This document shows, one piece after another, positions 10,470 to 21,115 of a stretch of 64,000 bases of DNA; within the stretch, counting starts at the first letter, position 1, and every line of letters starts with the position of its first letter. The stretch covers positions 148,299,890-148,363,889 of the forward strand of contig CAXKWD010000009.1 of assembly GCA_964059195.1 (NCBI GenBank). Direction: 5' to 3'. Made by a program: the position numbers and the translations under genes. Under the pieces are notes generated by a model that did not search any database, was not told the DNA's origin, and saw only the letters and a program-made list of their open reading frames with translations. The DNA comes from Ectobius pallidus. Taxonomy: Eukaryota > Arthropoda > Insecta > Blattodea > Ectobiidae.

Positions 10470-10524
10470 AAAAAATAAATATCAACTTCTTTAGAAAAAG
10501 AAATATGATTATTAAAAACTCTGG

Positions 10525-10592
10525 CTGTCGCAGAGTACGTGAAACGTCTTGTGCATCCTGCCATTTTTAGCGGGCTCCGTATGTTACGAGTT
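10525..10592 (+). repeat. Short repeat J, copy 1
   Basis: 'gtacgtgaaacgt' ... 'ggctccgtatgttacg' matches the reverse complement of 46252-46325. In both places it lies beside the K composite. Class unknown. Confidence 0.55.
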
Positions 10593-10639
10593 GTTTTAAT
10601 ATTCATAATAAAGTAGGCTAAATAAAACACAGTATGTAT

Positions 10640-11520
10640 AATAAATTATTAAGTGCTAGTATGGTACTTTATGAGATTGTGTGGGGGGACGAAAAAATGT
10701 CTGTCCGTCTGTCTGTCTATCTGTCTATGTGTCTGTACGCACCATAACTCAAATACGCTTTTTCGGATTTTCATGAAACTTGGAAAACACATTTATAATG
10801 TCCATGGGAAGAACCTTATTGATATTGAACCAAATCGGTTCACCGGTACCGGCGTCAAACCCAATTTAGTGCCTATTTTAATAGAGGCACCATAACTCAA
10901 ATACGCTGCATCAGATTTCCATGAAACTTAGTATACGCATTTATGACGTCCATAAAAAGTACCCTATTGAATTTGAACTTAATCTGTTGACCGGTACCGG
11001 AGTAAAACCCAATGTAGTGTCTATTTTAAAGGCGTAATAACTCAAATACGCTTTATCGGATTTTTATGAAACTTCGTATACGCATTTATAATGTCCATGG
11101 GAAGACGTCTATTGATATTGGATGAAATCGGTTGACCTGTTTCGGAGTAATGCTCAATTTAGTGCCTATTTTATGGTAATATACGTATTCGAAAGAATTT
11201 ATGAAATGCAAATCTGTTATCATGACAACATAGTCAATTGTTTTACTGTGATCTTATAAGGCTTTGGCAATTAAAATACAGTTAGCTACGACAAATAACA
11301 CTATTGCTTTACATGCGCTTATCCAACTTGTTCGTTAAACTGACCCCGGTGGCCGAGATGGTAACGTCTTGGCCTCACATTCTGGAGTTCTTCGGTTCAA
11401 ATCCCGAAACCGGCCAATTTGACTTTTTTTTTTTGTATTCTGCATATCATAACTGCAATCATGACTGATTAAACAAAAACATACTGGCACTTTGTTACAT
11501 CTGTTTACCTGATTTTATTA
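10640..11520 (+). mobile_element. K composite copy 1: tandem 148-bp units plus tRNA-like segment
   Basis: Three tandem units start at about 10739, 10888 and 11035 with 'ataactcaaatacgct' and carry 'tcatgaaactt', 'aatgtccatggga', 'ccggtaccgg', 'caatttagtgcctatttta'. They follow a (TCTG)-rich leader. Then come 'gacaaataacactatt', a tRNA-like segment at 11340-11417 (A box 'tggccgagatggta', B box 'ggttcaaatcccg'), a T-run and a tail 'cattttatt'-type block ('ggcactttgttacatc'). The same order occurs at 46430-47225, so the tRNA-like part travels inside a larger element. The 80-residue frame over it is chance. Confidence 0.7.
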
Positions 11521-11908
11521 TTATTCGTATTGTTTGTTGTGTGCCACATCAACGATAGGATAAGTGACGTAACAACATGCTTTGAAGTGCAGACATGGTA
11601 TGAAGAGACAGATAATAACTGCAATGTTGCAAAATGCAAGATAAGTGCAATAATTATTGTAAAGACCAAACATTTATCATGCGGAGGTTAAATGTCGCCC
11701 AGCGAGCTTCCTTTGTTTTATCTGTCTGCTAAACTGCAACCTATTAACATTACAATGAACTCTATGCCTCCTGCGACTGGGAGGCTGTGATCTCTTTAAC
11801 ACAATTGTGCAAACTCTCAACAATTCACTTATATTTCCTTCAATCACATCATGCAGCAGAAAATGTAACCTATCCACTCTTCTCATGTTCTTTTCATTTG
11901 TCATTTTT
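11521..11908. other. No recognised feature
   Basis: No repeat match in this window and no domain in the 75-residue minus-strand frame at 11677-11904. Confidence 0.4.
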
Positions 11909-12300
11909 GAAGTGAAACTTCTTTAGCCGCGGTAGGAGTAAATCGAGAGCTTGTGTACCGCTCAAAAATCGTCAAGAAATTAGTGAGGTGCGACGGAACG
12001 GACTGCACAGAAAACAATCAACTCAATGATTAGGCTATCCAAAATTTAAAAAATCAAAAAATTCTAAATTTAAAAATCCAAAATCCAAAATTTAAAAAAA
12101 TTAAAAATCTAAAATTAAAAATAAAATAAAGAAATAAAAAATCCTAAATTTTAAAAATCCAAAATTTTAAAAATCCAAAATTCCAAAATTAAGGAATTCA
12201 AAGATCCAAAATTTAAAAGTCCAAAATATAAAAATCCAAGTTTCCATAATTTAAAGAATTAAAAAATTCGAAATCATAAAAATTCAAAAATCCAAAATTT
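11909..12300 (+). mobile_element. HEL-A copy 4 (3' truncated)
   Basis: Begins GAAGTGAAACTTCTTTAG in a T-run with 'ccgcggtaggagtaaatcga' and 'actgcacagaaaacaatcaa', followed by the A-rich core. It stops at 'ccaaaatttgggggtacgag', where REP-G begins, so the 3' hairpin is lost. Confidence 0.8.
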
Positions 12301-12600
12301 GGGGGTACGAGTGGGGGTGGGGGATGGAAATTCGAAATTTTTGAAACCACGTCTTGTGGAGTATCGTTGAAAAGCTCAATAACTAGTTTCTCAATAGCTC
12401 TCGTATAAGGCGAGATTTGAATGTTTGAAAAAGTGCTCTTTCCTCTTTTTTTGCAATTATTATTGCGGGTTTGTCATGCCAAGACTAAAGAAGAAGAGTG
12501 CTGCGCAGCGACCCAAAAGCACTTCAAAATCTACCTCAGCTTATAGGCCTGCCTAAAGGGATTTTTAATTCACTGATATACAGCTAGTAAATAAATAAAA
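12300..12600 (+). repeat. REP-G copy 1 (partial)
   Basis: 'gggggtacgagtgggggtgg', 'gaaattcgaaatttttgaaa', 'acgtcttgtggagtatcgtt', 'cacttcaaaatctacctcag' match 21629-21835. This copy has an extra segment (about 12430-12510) relative to the other. Unclassified; no termini defined. Confidence 0.65.
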
Positions 12601-12914
12601 TCGTGACTTGAGTAACTTTTTCAGTTTAGTAAGTTTAAAAATAAAATTGAATACAAATTTCATCTCTCCCCGCCTCGGCCCGGGCCGAGTGCATTGTGAT
12701 TCTGAGGTTAAGTAAGTTAGTGGGAATTTCAGCAGGGTCTACTGAACCTGAACTTTAATTCCAAGACAGTGTATAGAGAGCATGAGTGTACAAGTTACAC
12801 GTGCTTTGCTGCGTTCTGCTCCGCTGTCCTTTCCGTTTCGCTCGACCTTGAACGCACGCCAAAACAGAAAAAAATAAAACAAGAAGCATGAAGCCAACAG
12901 AGCTGAGCTGAGAT
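12601..12914. other. No recognised feature
   Basis: Includes a GC patch 'ctcggcccgggccgag' (12674-12689), a perfect palindrome. No coding or repeat assignment. Confidence 0.4.
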
Positions 12915-13945
12915 CTTCATAAATGGCTGCTTGCCTTCCCTTCACAATTCACCTACAAGCTACAGAAACATCGAAACCATTTTTTTAAAATCAAACTATT
13001 ATGAAATATAGGATAAAGAGTTAAATATATTAATTTCATATTTGAATAACTGGAAGGAATACTTCTCATTTCAGTGAAGTGAGAATTAATGTCTCAAAAA
13101 ATATGGCGTACCACAAGGATCCGTTTTAGGACCTATACTAAACATACTAATGTGCTCGTATTAGATGCAGCGACGAAATTGTTTCGTGTGAATTCATAAT
13201 TCCAATGCCAATCTCAAAATATTCCCTTCACAATTCACCTACTAGCTACAGAAATATTGAAATCATTTTTTAAAAAATTAAACTATTATGAAATAATGGA
13301 TAAAGAGTTAAATATATTAATTTCATACTTGAATTACATATAGCAATATGTTTCATTTCAGTGAAGCCAGAAGAAATGTGTAAAATATATGGCGTACCAC
13401 AAGGATCTGTTTTAGGACCTATACTAAACTTACTGCTGTGCTCATTTTAGATGCAGCGACGAAGTTGTTTTGTGTTAATGGCTTCAGTACACACACATGT
13501 TGAAGTATTACACTTTAAAATAAAATCAGGTAAAGTGATATAACAAAGTGCCAGAATGCTTTTGTTTAATCAGTGATAATTGCAATTATGATATGCAGAA
13601 AATAAGTTTTTTTTTATATAATCAGATTAAAATCGTCCAGTATCGGCGCTAAGCTGATATCTTCATAAATGGGTCCTTGCCTTCCCTTCACATTTCACCT
13701 ACTACCTACAGAAATATTGAAGTCATTAAAAAAATTTAACTATTATAAAATAAAGGATAAAGAGTTAAATATATTAATTTCATACTTGAATTACATATAG
13801 CAATATGTCTCATTTCAGTGAAGTCAGAAGAAATGTGTAAAAAATATGGCGTACCACAAGGATCCGTTTTAGGACCTATACTAAATTTACTGCTGTGCTA
13901 ATTTTAGATGCAGCGACGAAATTATTCTGTGTGAATTACCTAGGA
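12915..13945 (+). repeat. Three-unit repeat carrying a LINE reverse-transcriptase scrap
   Basis: Units at about 12915-13190, 13226-13470 and 13662-13945 share 'cccttcacaattcacctac', 'ggataaagagttaaatatat', 'catttcagtgaag' and 'ggcgtaccacaaggatc(c/t)gt', then 'gatgcagcgacgaa'. The conserved piece translates as YGVPQGSVLGPILNLL, the LINE RT block-4 motif (GVPQGSxLGP). So each unit carries the same RT relic, copied by duplication rather than by three captures. A K-tail fragment on the minus strand (13510-13640) separates units 2 and 3. Confidence 0.75.
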
Positions 13946-14064
13946 CTCATTGTATACTTTGTATATAGAGAAGAATACGATGACTTTGACTAGCTTATTT
14001 TATTTTTCAAACTGTCTCCTAACTGAGGTAGCCCCTATGAACACACATGTTGAAGTAGTACAAA

Positions 14065-14730
14065 CTAGCAGATTTCCGCGGCTTCGCCCACGATAATTAA
14101 TTGGAAGATTAAAAATTAAGAGCAAAATAATTAAAACATTATGTTTAATAACACTTGAACGCGAAACATTCATAACCCTAAACAAAACGATTAATATAAT
14201 TAATGAAACAGCTAAATATACGTCCTTGTAGTATATTCCACGATAAAAAAAAGACCTCAGATTCGAGTTCTCTGGCCCAGAAAACCCCTGCATAGTGAGT
14301 TCCGTCCAAATTGGATCAATGTTTGTCCATTTAAAGTCTATATTCATTATCTCTCTTCAACTATGTTGAAAATTTCAGATGTCTGCAGGCTTTGGCATTA
14401 TAAACAAATGAATCGACCAGGGTGGACTTATAAAATGAAGCGATTCTTTTATTTCCAAATCATGACAAAAGTAGGCAAAGCCATCTGCAATTGATTTGAC
14501 AAATGAAATGTATTACTGAAAACTGATGCTTGGATAGCGAAAAAATGCACGTTTTCTGCCAGTTTTTCACTCATAACTCGCGAACGAAAGCTAAAATAAA
14601 AAATCCTGCTTCGATGCGCATTCGCCCACCTTTCAGCCCACCTACGTTTAAAATTTCAGATCTCTGCGTTCAATAGATTTCGCTGGGCATAGCGGACAGA
14701 CAGACAAACACGTCATGTTATTATTATAGA
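14065..14730 (-). mobile_element. HLT1 Helitron, copy 3
   Basis: On the minus strand it begins TCTATAATAATAACATGACG with 'gtttgtctgtctgtccgcta', 'gcccagcgaaatctattgaa', 'cgcagagatctgaaatttta', and ends with 'gtgggcgaagccgcgg' ... CTAG (14068-14065). The 3' flank is T; the 5' flank is C rather than the usual A. No Rep/helicase. The 115-residue minus frame (14000-14347) is incidental. Confidence 0.85.
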
Positions 14731-15118
14731 GTGAAACAACACACAGAAAACAAGACAGAAGTAGCAATAGGCTACAGTATTAATTAATCTGTAGATGATT
14801 ATGAAGTATCTGGTGACACGAAAGAGTCTAAAGATACGTCGTGTTTTAGATAACCTTGATGGCTTTATGAAAAGTGTTATTGGAAATTAAGCATACAGCA
14901 ACAGAAGAAAATGAGATGTGGGATTTTGACTGCGTATGTAGTCAACAGATTAATAATTAATTTCGGTGAAAGTTCGGATGCTCTTTCCGATATGGAAGCC
15001 AAGCCAGCGTGAGATGATTTGGATGGCAAAGAACTGGCCACTGGCAAAGAACTCCGATTAATGTATGTAGGCCTAATTATTTCACAGTAATATACCGTCT
15101 GTAAGTATATAACAGTTT
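14731..15118. other. No recognised feature
   Basis: No frame of note, no repeat match, no termini. Confidence 0.35.
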
Positions 15119-15430
15119 TCGTGTAGTCTTGTGGTTAGCGTTGCTTACTACAGATCCGTCGGCCCGGGTTCGATCCCCGGTACCTCCTCGGATTTTTCTG
15201 AGGTAGTGAAGTCTGGAACGGGGGGCACTCAGCATCGTGATTCAAACTGAGGAGCTACTTGATAGAGAAGTAGTGGCTCTGGTCATGGAAACCACCATTA
15301 ACAGCCGTGGGCGTAGGCATGCTGACCACATGCCTCCAATCCTGCCATCTGCCTATGGTAGATGACGCAGCGGTCGGTTGGTAGGCCTAATCCCTTCAGG
15401 AATGTAGCGACACGGAGTTTAGTTTTAATA
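15119..15430 (+). mobile_element. SINE-P, full-length-looking copy
   Basis: The tRNA-like head has A-box-like 'tagtcttgtggttagcg' and B box 'gggttcgatccccgg' (15167-15181). The body follows: 'tcggatttttctgaggtagt', 'gaggagctacttgatagaga', 'gcatgctgaccacatgcc', 'ccaatcctgccatctgccta', 'gtagcgacacggagtttag'. It agrees throughout with the inverted copy at 37093-37410. Pol III promoter boxes would lie in the head. Confidence 0.85.
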
Positions 15431-15443
15431 TATCTCTTCTGTA

Positions 15444-15981
15444 TATACAGGGTGTTGATAAATTGCACAGAAATATTTTACCTGTATGTAGAGGGGCTTA
15501 GGCAAGCAACTTTTATTAGGAGATTTTTGCTCTATGACGTAAAATGTATATGCTACAGGGCATTAAAGTCATTATAATTTGGTGCTCATAAGCCAATAAT
15601 GAAGCAAAATAGGGTTAAAATGTTCATTAAATTGACTTCATGTCTTCCTAGTGATCGATAAAAACCTGATTCTTAATCATTCGTCAACAGCTATAGCATA
15701 ATTTAGTGTTTACATAATCTTCAAAATTTACAGACTAATCACATGACTGGTCGCCACTGCATTAGTCTTTTTTTTTTTTATTCATAACTACTGACTACTG
15801 TGTTACCAGCGAAGTTCCTTTGTTTTGCTTTTTTTTTTCCTGATGTTAGAAGCGGCCATGCACTGGGAGATTTTATGCTGTAACAGGAAAAATTGAATCC
15901 TTAGAGCAAAAAATCTCCTAATAAAAGTTGCTTCTCTATGTCCCCTCTATACACTGGTGTTATTCATTAACACCCTGTATA
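15444..15981. mobile_element. Tc1/mariner-like MITE, copy 1
   Basis: Ends ATACAGGGTGTTGATAAATT and AATGAATAACACCAGTGTATA-type/TTAACACCCTGTAT are inverted. Subterminal blocks 'tattaggagatttttgctct' and its complement 'agagcaaaaaatctcctaat' extend the inverted repeat, giving long TIRs of roughly 80-100 bp. Homologous copy at 48219-48762. TA-rich flanks fit a TA target. No transposase frame. Confidence 0.75.
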
Positions 15982-16467
15982 TCGATTATTTGCTTTTCTT
16001 TTGTCTTTTGTAATTACTTCTCTGTATAGTCTGCGATAATTTTGAACATAATCTAACATTTTGCTTTCTCTAATCTACTGTAGAACCTTAATTATGGGTA
16101 GAAAAATTACTTTACCGGCCTAGGCTGGTAAAGTGCTACTTTTCGGAGTGTTAATAGTCCGACAAGCAACTGATTTACAAAGCGTGTACTAAAAAGTAAT
16201 AAAAGAATGATTCTAAGAATAGATTAAATTTACAATTAACATTAGATTCTAAAAAAACTTCTACCCTTTTTCAATGCTCCTACTGATTCCCCCCCCCACT
16301 AATTTTTGTTTATTGTTTAACTATATATTATTATCTATTATCACACCTAACTTCTAGTTGGCTGTTTAACAACATTTTGTAAATTGTACAATCATAAGAA
16401 GTTACGTAGTTTAATTAAATTTCAGGCACCTTTTTTTTTTTTTTTTTTTTTTTTTTTAGTTTCTTTT
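15982..16467. other. Low-complexity stretch, no gene
   Basis: Contains a C-run near 16290 and a T-run at 16431-16458 directly before REP-E. Nothing else recognised. Confidence 0.4.
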
Positions 16468-16935
16468 ATAGTATATTGCGACACAAGGGCGGAAAGGCAC
16501 GTTTACGGGGCGAGGGTTTTTAAGTTTTCGAGACCCGTAAATGCCTTTACGGTCCGTGTGTTGCATGCTATTTTTTGCACGACGGTTACTTATATCAATT
16601 TAATTAAGGTATATTAATTGTGATATTACCTGAAAATATTATGTAAATACAGACTTGAAGAATGGTGCTTATTTCAGAAAGGGATTCGCATTTGTTATTG
16701 TTTATGGCAACCGAATATTTATAAAGCGGGGAGGCCTTGGTCATTTCTGCTCGCAAATAAGCATTTGCGGGCGGTAAAGTAACTTTCCGCCCGTCGCCCC
16801 TAGCAACAATTCACTTTCCGCCCGTCGCCCCTAGCAACAAGATTGCGTGTGGTAATGTCAAGTTACGAGCCATGTAAACAACTGTCGTAAGAAACACTAA
16901 GGAGTGTCGCTAAGGAGTGCAAAAAATCTTTTACA
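16468..16935 (+). repeat. REP-E copy 2
   Basis: Inverse of 76-541, with the conserved gcatgctattttttgcacga motif at about 16564-16583 and two 'ctttccgcccgtcgccccta' blocks near 16784 and 16814. More than 90% alike to copy 1 by eye. Confidence 0.75.
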
Positions 16936-16939
16936 TTAT

Positions 16940-17117
16940 TCTAGTCTCCTCATATGAAACGTAAAGCTATTTCTCGAACAATTCGTAAAAATAAGACGGA
17001 CTGCGAATAAAACAACTAACACAAAGATTAATACTATAGTTTATTGCGTTAACATTATTCGGTAATTTTGAATGAAATCTAAATTTACCCACCAATTTCC
17101 CTTGTTATTTTGGGTAA
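16940..17117 (-). repeat. REP-I copy 1
   Basis: The reverse complement ('cttacccaaaataacaa', 'taatctttgtgttaNttgtt', 'cgcagtccg', 'gaNaaatagctttaNgtttcat') matches 20375-20570. Unclassified. Confidence 0.65.
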
Positions 17118-17189
17118 GTAGGGCCTAGTAGTAGTAGTATTTTTCCTCTTTCTACTTTTCTACATTTCTTGTATATAGTTCTCCAAACA

Positions 17190-17210
17190 ATAATAGTAAT
17201 AATAATAGAC

Positions 17211-17240
<30 letters not shown>
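17190..17240. repeat. (AAT)n microsatellite
   Basis: Near-perfect AAT repeat leading into LINE debris. Confidence 0.9.
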
Positions 17241-17241
<1 letters not shown>

Positions 17242-17330
17242 TACAAACGGAAATAGTATTAAGGCAGAAGTTAAGTGTAGACTAAAATCAGGAAATGCTT
17301 GTTTTTATGCAGTTCAGAAACTTTTATCTT

Positions 17331-17840
17331 CTCGTCTTCTGTCCAGAAATCTAAAAATAAATATTTATAAGACAATTATCCTGCCGGTTGTATTATATGG
17401 ATGTGAGACATGGCCCCTTACTTAATCTGAGAGTGTTCGAAAACAGGGGGCTTAGGAAAATATTCGGACCTAAGAGAGATGAAAACTGCATAACGACGAG
17501 CTTCATAACCTGTACTCTTCACACCGGATATAGTAAGGGTAATTAAATCACAGAGGATGAAATGGGGGAGGAAAGACACATCTCAAAAGTATTGACTGGG
17601 AGACCCGAAGGGAAAAGACCATTAGGACGACCTCGACGTATGTGGGAGGACAATATTAGTGATAGATTTAAGGGAAGTAGGATTTGCGAGGGATGGTTGG
17701 ATGGAGTTAGCACAGAATAGGGTTGAATGGCGGGCTCGGGTAAGCGCGGCAATGAACCTCCGGGTTCCATAAAATAGATAATATTCCTTTAGCTTGCTTA
17801 GGAATTGTCTATTGCCACTGAGCAAGTAAGGAAGTTCTCC
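17331..17840 (+). pseudogene. LINE ORF C-terminus, broken copy 1
   Basis: Translated pieces IILPVVLYGCETWPLT and, later, GRPEGKRPLGRPR-like (here GDPKGKDH and DLDVCGRTI in shifted frames) mark the C-terminal end of an insect LINE. Several stops and frameshifts destroy it. The 3' tail 'aatgaacctccgggttccat' ... 'gtctattgccactgagcaag' (17751-17828) is the segment found inside HEL-A copies 1 and 3. It parallels 25180-25610. Confidence 0.8.
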
Positions 17841-18094
17841 AATTAACTCACTAATTCCAGAAACTCCAAACTCACCCGATTGAAACCCCATGCTTATGAA
17901 AAGTTTCATAAAGCACTGAGGTTGGCAGCCCTGAGCGGATGCACAATGTCACAGTCACGCTCGTGGTCAATCTGATAAACAAATGAAAAGCATTCACCAA
18001 ATAGCGAATTTATTCACGAACACGTAATAGGCCGGTCAGTTTCATGGACATTACAGGTTGCCTGGCAACCGACTGGAAGAATATTCTCCTATTC
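17841..18094. other. Short shared fragment, otherwise unassigned
   Basis: The minus strand from 17909 encodes a GFQSGEFGVSG-like string that also appears as GFQSGDSGLL on the plus strand near 20288. This is a shared repeat scrap of unknown class. Confidence 0.4.
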
Positions 18095-18620
18095 CCATTG
18101 ATAAAACTATAAAACTATGACGTTTTATCGGGTAAAACGTCTGCTCGTTTACTGGACACGTAAGGCTCAGTGTGCAGTGATTAATACGTCACATGCTGCC
18201 ATTAAGCAGCGCGAAAACACATTATTTTATACAACCTAACTTGTTTGGAAATTGAAATAATAGAAATGTACATTGATTAAAAACACAATTTCGATTCGGT
18301 GCAAGCCAGTTGGTGTGCTTTTATTCTGTTCTGCTGTTAGCTTAACGGAATTCAGTTAACTATGTCTTATATGCACCATTGATAGCACTGGTCACGACAT
18401 GGTAACTCGAATCGATTCATGGATGGTTGATTCATAGTAGGCCGTGATCTCGTAGCTGTTAGTTTTGTTTTTATACAACAAAGCACGAAAGTAATTATTA
18501 TTTGTATAATCCATTACATTTTTATTCATGGAATAGTCTTAATAAATCCAACTCGAGTTGACGAGTTTCATCAGTCGTGAATCTTTCGTTAAACTCGTCA
18601 ACTCTCGTCAACCTATGAGA
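18095..18620 (+). repeat. REP-B copy 2, uninterrupted
   Basis: Collinear with 7660-8049 plus 9791-9862. It preserves the empty site 'gtcttaataaatcca|actcg' (18536 onward) where copy 1 holds the palindrome. It ends with an inverted pair, gttgacgag and ctcgtcaac, about 25 bases apart. Confidence 0.8.
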
Positions 18621-18696
18621 AACGCGACGTGGAATTTCCTCTACCTATAATAGATAAGATACAGAAAAAACCATTATCGTATTGCTTTGTAATTAA

Positions 18697-19412
18697 CTAG
18701 GAAGTGCCCGTGGCTTCGCCACGATAATTCTTTTAAAAATTAAGAGTATAATAATTATTAAAGCATTATATTTATTAACACTTGCACGCGAATCATTCAT
18801 AAACTAAGCCATTAATAATTAATGAAACAGCTAAAATTCCTGCTTTAGAGTACATTCCACGACATGAAAGCGCCCCCTGGGAAAACTATATCAGAATCGA
18901 TTATGCAGTTCCAAAGAACCTGTGAACACATAATACGTATTGTTTCTCAGCTGTTTATTGACATGAATATGATGTGAATTTTATTTTATCAATTCAGTGT
19001 AATTTTCAGAAATTATATAATGTTTCAAGGGAAGGAATGGTTTGTTTGGATTATTATTATCTAGTGATATTTCAAGAGTTAAACCATCAATATTTTACAG
19101 CTGTTGCCCCCGGCTTCGCCCGCCATTATTCATTGACTCCAGGATTTTTAAGAAAATTACACTGGTAGATTATTAAAAATGTTTGTGGTGCAGAGCTATG
19201 AAAATTGTAAGTAAAAATAAAATTAGAATATTTGTTCATTGTGTTCATTTCACTTAGGCCTTATATAATAATGAAACGGTTTTCCTTCCTAATTTTGTAG
19301 TCGTCATGAAAGTTTAGACTGCGAGAGACGAACATCGCCGAGTATACCCGATGTCTCACGAAGCGGGCGAGCAAGCACGCTATTTAGGGCCGTTGAATTG
19401 TATAAGAGTAGA
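18697..19412 (-). mobile_element. HLT1-type Helitron, copy 2
   Basis: Near-identical to 3775-4472. It starts TCTACTCTTATACAATTC (from 19412) and ends CTAG (18700-18697) after 'gtggcgaagccacggg'. Flanks are A and T. It carries the same internal second hairpin 'ggcttcgcccgcc' (about 19110), so the composite structure predates dispersal. Confidence 0.85.
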
Positions 19413-19456
19413 TTATCTCACAAAGTTAATTGATTCCCTAACTTAAATTTATTCTT

Positions 19457-20160
19457 ATACATAGCCTATGTAAGTATTCATGAACCACAGATTATTGTCT
19501 CTATTGGACATTACATGATAAAATTATAGGAGAAAAATTCCTCCGACACTGGGACTTGAACACAAGACCTTTGGCTATCCGTGCCAATGTACAATAACAG
19601 TGGAAGCACGGTCACAGAAATCACTAATTAGTGTACCTCACAGTACTGCATATGACATAACTTGTGAGGTAGACCATTAAGGACAATCAGTCATAGGAGA
19701 GAGGATCCATCTGGCGCTGTGAATTGAACTCTGGCTTAGCTCAGTTGGTAAGAGCATTGGCACGGATAGCTAAAGGTTATGGGTTCAAATCCGAGGGTCA
19801 GAGGAATTTTTCTCCTTAATATTCTCATGTAATATCGAATAGAGACAATAATCTGTGGTTCATGAATGCTTATATATATATATATATATCGATCTTGAAT
19901 GTTAACTGTACAATAACAGTGGGAGCCCGATCATAAAAATCACTAATTAGTGAGCCTCACAGTACTGCATACGACATAACTTTTCTGTCAGTGAGGTAGA
20001 CCATTAAGGGCTGTCAGTCATAGGAGAGAGGTTCCATCTGGCGCTGTGATTTTAACTCTGGCTTAGCTCAGTTGGTAAGAGCAGTGGCACGGATAGCCAA
20101 AGGGTCCTGGGTTCAAATCCCAGTGTCAGAGGAATTTTACTCCTATAATATTCTCATTCT
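19457..20160 (+). mobile_element. SINE-T tandem cluster
   Basis: Three partial or full copies of a tRNA-derived element: an inverted fragment (19457-19590), then two head-to-tail copies (about 19585-19870 and 19890-20160) joined by a (TA)n tract. The body has 'cactaattagtg', 'cctcacagtactgcata', 'gaggtagaccattaag', 'tcataggagagagg'. The tRNA-like parts at 19729-19803 and 20056-20131 fold with acceptor CTCTGGC/GTCAGAG, A box 'tagctcagttggtaagagc' and B box 'gggttcaaatcc'. The anticodon loop lacks the usual U33, so these are not functional tRNAs. Confidence 0.8.
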
Positions 20161-20169
20161 TATAGGCTA

Positions 20170-20345
20170 CAGCAGTAGTCCTCGTGGTGTAGAGGTAGTG
20201 CCTCTAAATCTGAAGGTCGCGGCCTGGGAACGTAGTCCTCCGGGAGGGACTTTATGCTGTTTTATGCTACTTTTCATAATCAAAGGGTTTCAATCTGGTG
20301 ACTCCGGGCTTTTGGCAGTCAGTGGCTTAATAGGACAAATTTAGA
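20170..20345 (+). repeat. tRNA-like SINE head fragment
   Basis: 'tcctcgtggtgtagaggtag' and 'ctgaaggtcgcggcctggga' resemble a tRNA-derived head. The following 'gtcctccgggagggacttta' also starts the tandem body at 60536 and 60810. The B box is damaged. It continues into the GFQSG-type scrap. Confidence 0.55.
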
Positions 20346-20374
20346 AAAGTCCAAAGACGAAAAATAAATTATAC

Positions 20375-20570
20375 TTACCCAAAATAACAAAGACAATTAT
20401 TGATGGGGAAATTTAGATTTTTTTACAAAATTACCTAATAATGCAAAAGTAATAAACTACATCCTAATCTTTGTGTTAATTGTTTTCTTCGCAGTCCGAC
20501 TTAGTTTTACAAATTGTTCGAGGTATAGCTTTAGGTTTCATGTGAGGACTTGAGGAGACTAACTTATGTA
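20375..20570 (+). repeat. REP-I copy 2
   Basis: Inverse relative of 16940-17117, same landmarks in order. Confidence 0.65.
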
Positions 20571-20589
20571 GAATTGAACATTTATTTAT

Positions 20590-20820
20590 TTATTTTTTAT
20601 TCTTTAATTTTTTTATGTGAGTGTGCGATTGTCAAGATATCACAAATCTGTAGTTCTACTGACGATTTCAATCTGATCTTTGTTCTTCCGTAATGAATCA
20701 ATCTGGAGCTTAACTCGGAAATCAATTAAAAAAGCTTAATTTTCTGCATATCATAATTACAATTATCAATGATTAAACAAAAGCATTCTGGCACTTTGTT
20801 ACATCAGTTTACCTGATTTT
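20590..20820 (+). repeat. K composite tail fragment (no tRNA part)
   Basis: 'gtgtgcgattgtcaagatat', 'cacaaatctgtagttc', 'ctggagcttaactcggaaat', 'attctggcactttgttacat' match 46975-47225 downstream of the tRNA-like part. Confidence 0.7.
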
Positions 20821-20928
20821 ATTGTATATCAGAATGTGAAGTGAGAAAGGTATATTGCCCACGCATTAGGGTAAAGAAAGCTATGTGAGTGCAAGACATT
20901 TTCTTGTTATAGTTTTATCATAGGTAAT

Positions 20929-21115
20929 CCCACGGGAGTTGACGAATTTATCGATAGATTCGCGACTGCGCAGGCCATTTTACCCGATAAAATACCATCC
21001 TCGCGATTCCTACAAGAATATTGTAAGATAAACGGCCGTGATTGGTCTATATCCGAGGAACTGCTAAACTTTATTGGCCAGTATCAAACACGCAGCGTAT
21101 GAGTGGAATAGTCTA
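20929..21115 (-). repeat. REP-B copy 3 (partial)
   Basis: Starts 'tcataggtaatcccac' and contains 'gtgattggtctatatccgag', 'tattggccagtatcaaacac', 'gagtggaatagtc', the reverse order of copy 1. The middle of the element is deleted. Confidence 0.7.

Noticed and set aside
15120..15190. Possible tRNA gene with good A and B boxes
   Set aside because: It continues into a repeated SINE-P body found twice more in the window.
17622..17909. 95-residue minus-strand frame
   Set aside because: Runs antisense through LINE tail and a shared scrap; not a gene.
19729..20131. Two possible tRNA genes
   Set aside because: The anticodon loop lacks U33, the sequences are parts of a dispersed repeat, and flanks repeat as well; best read as SINE heads.
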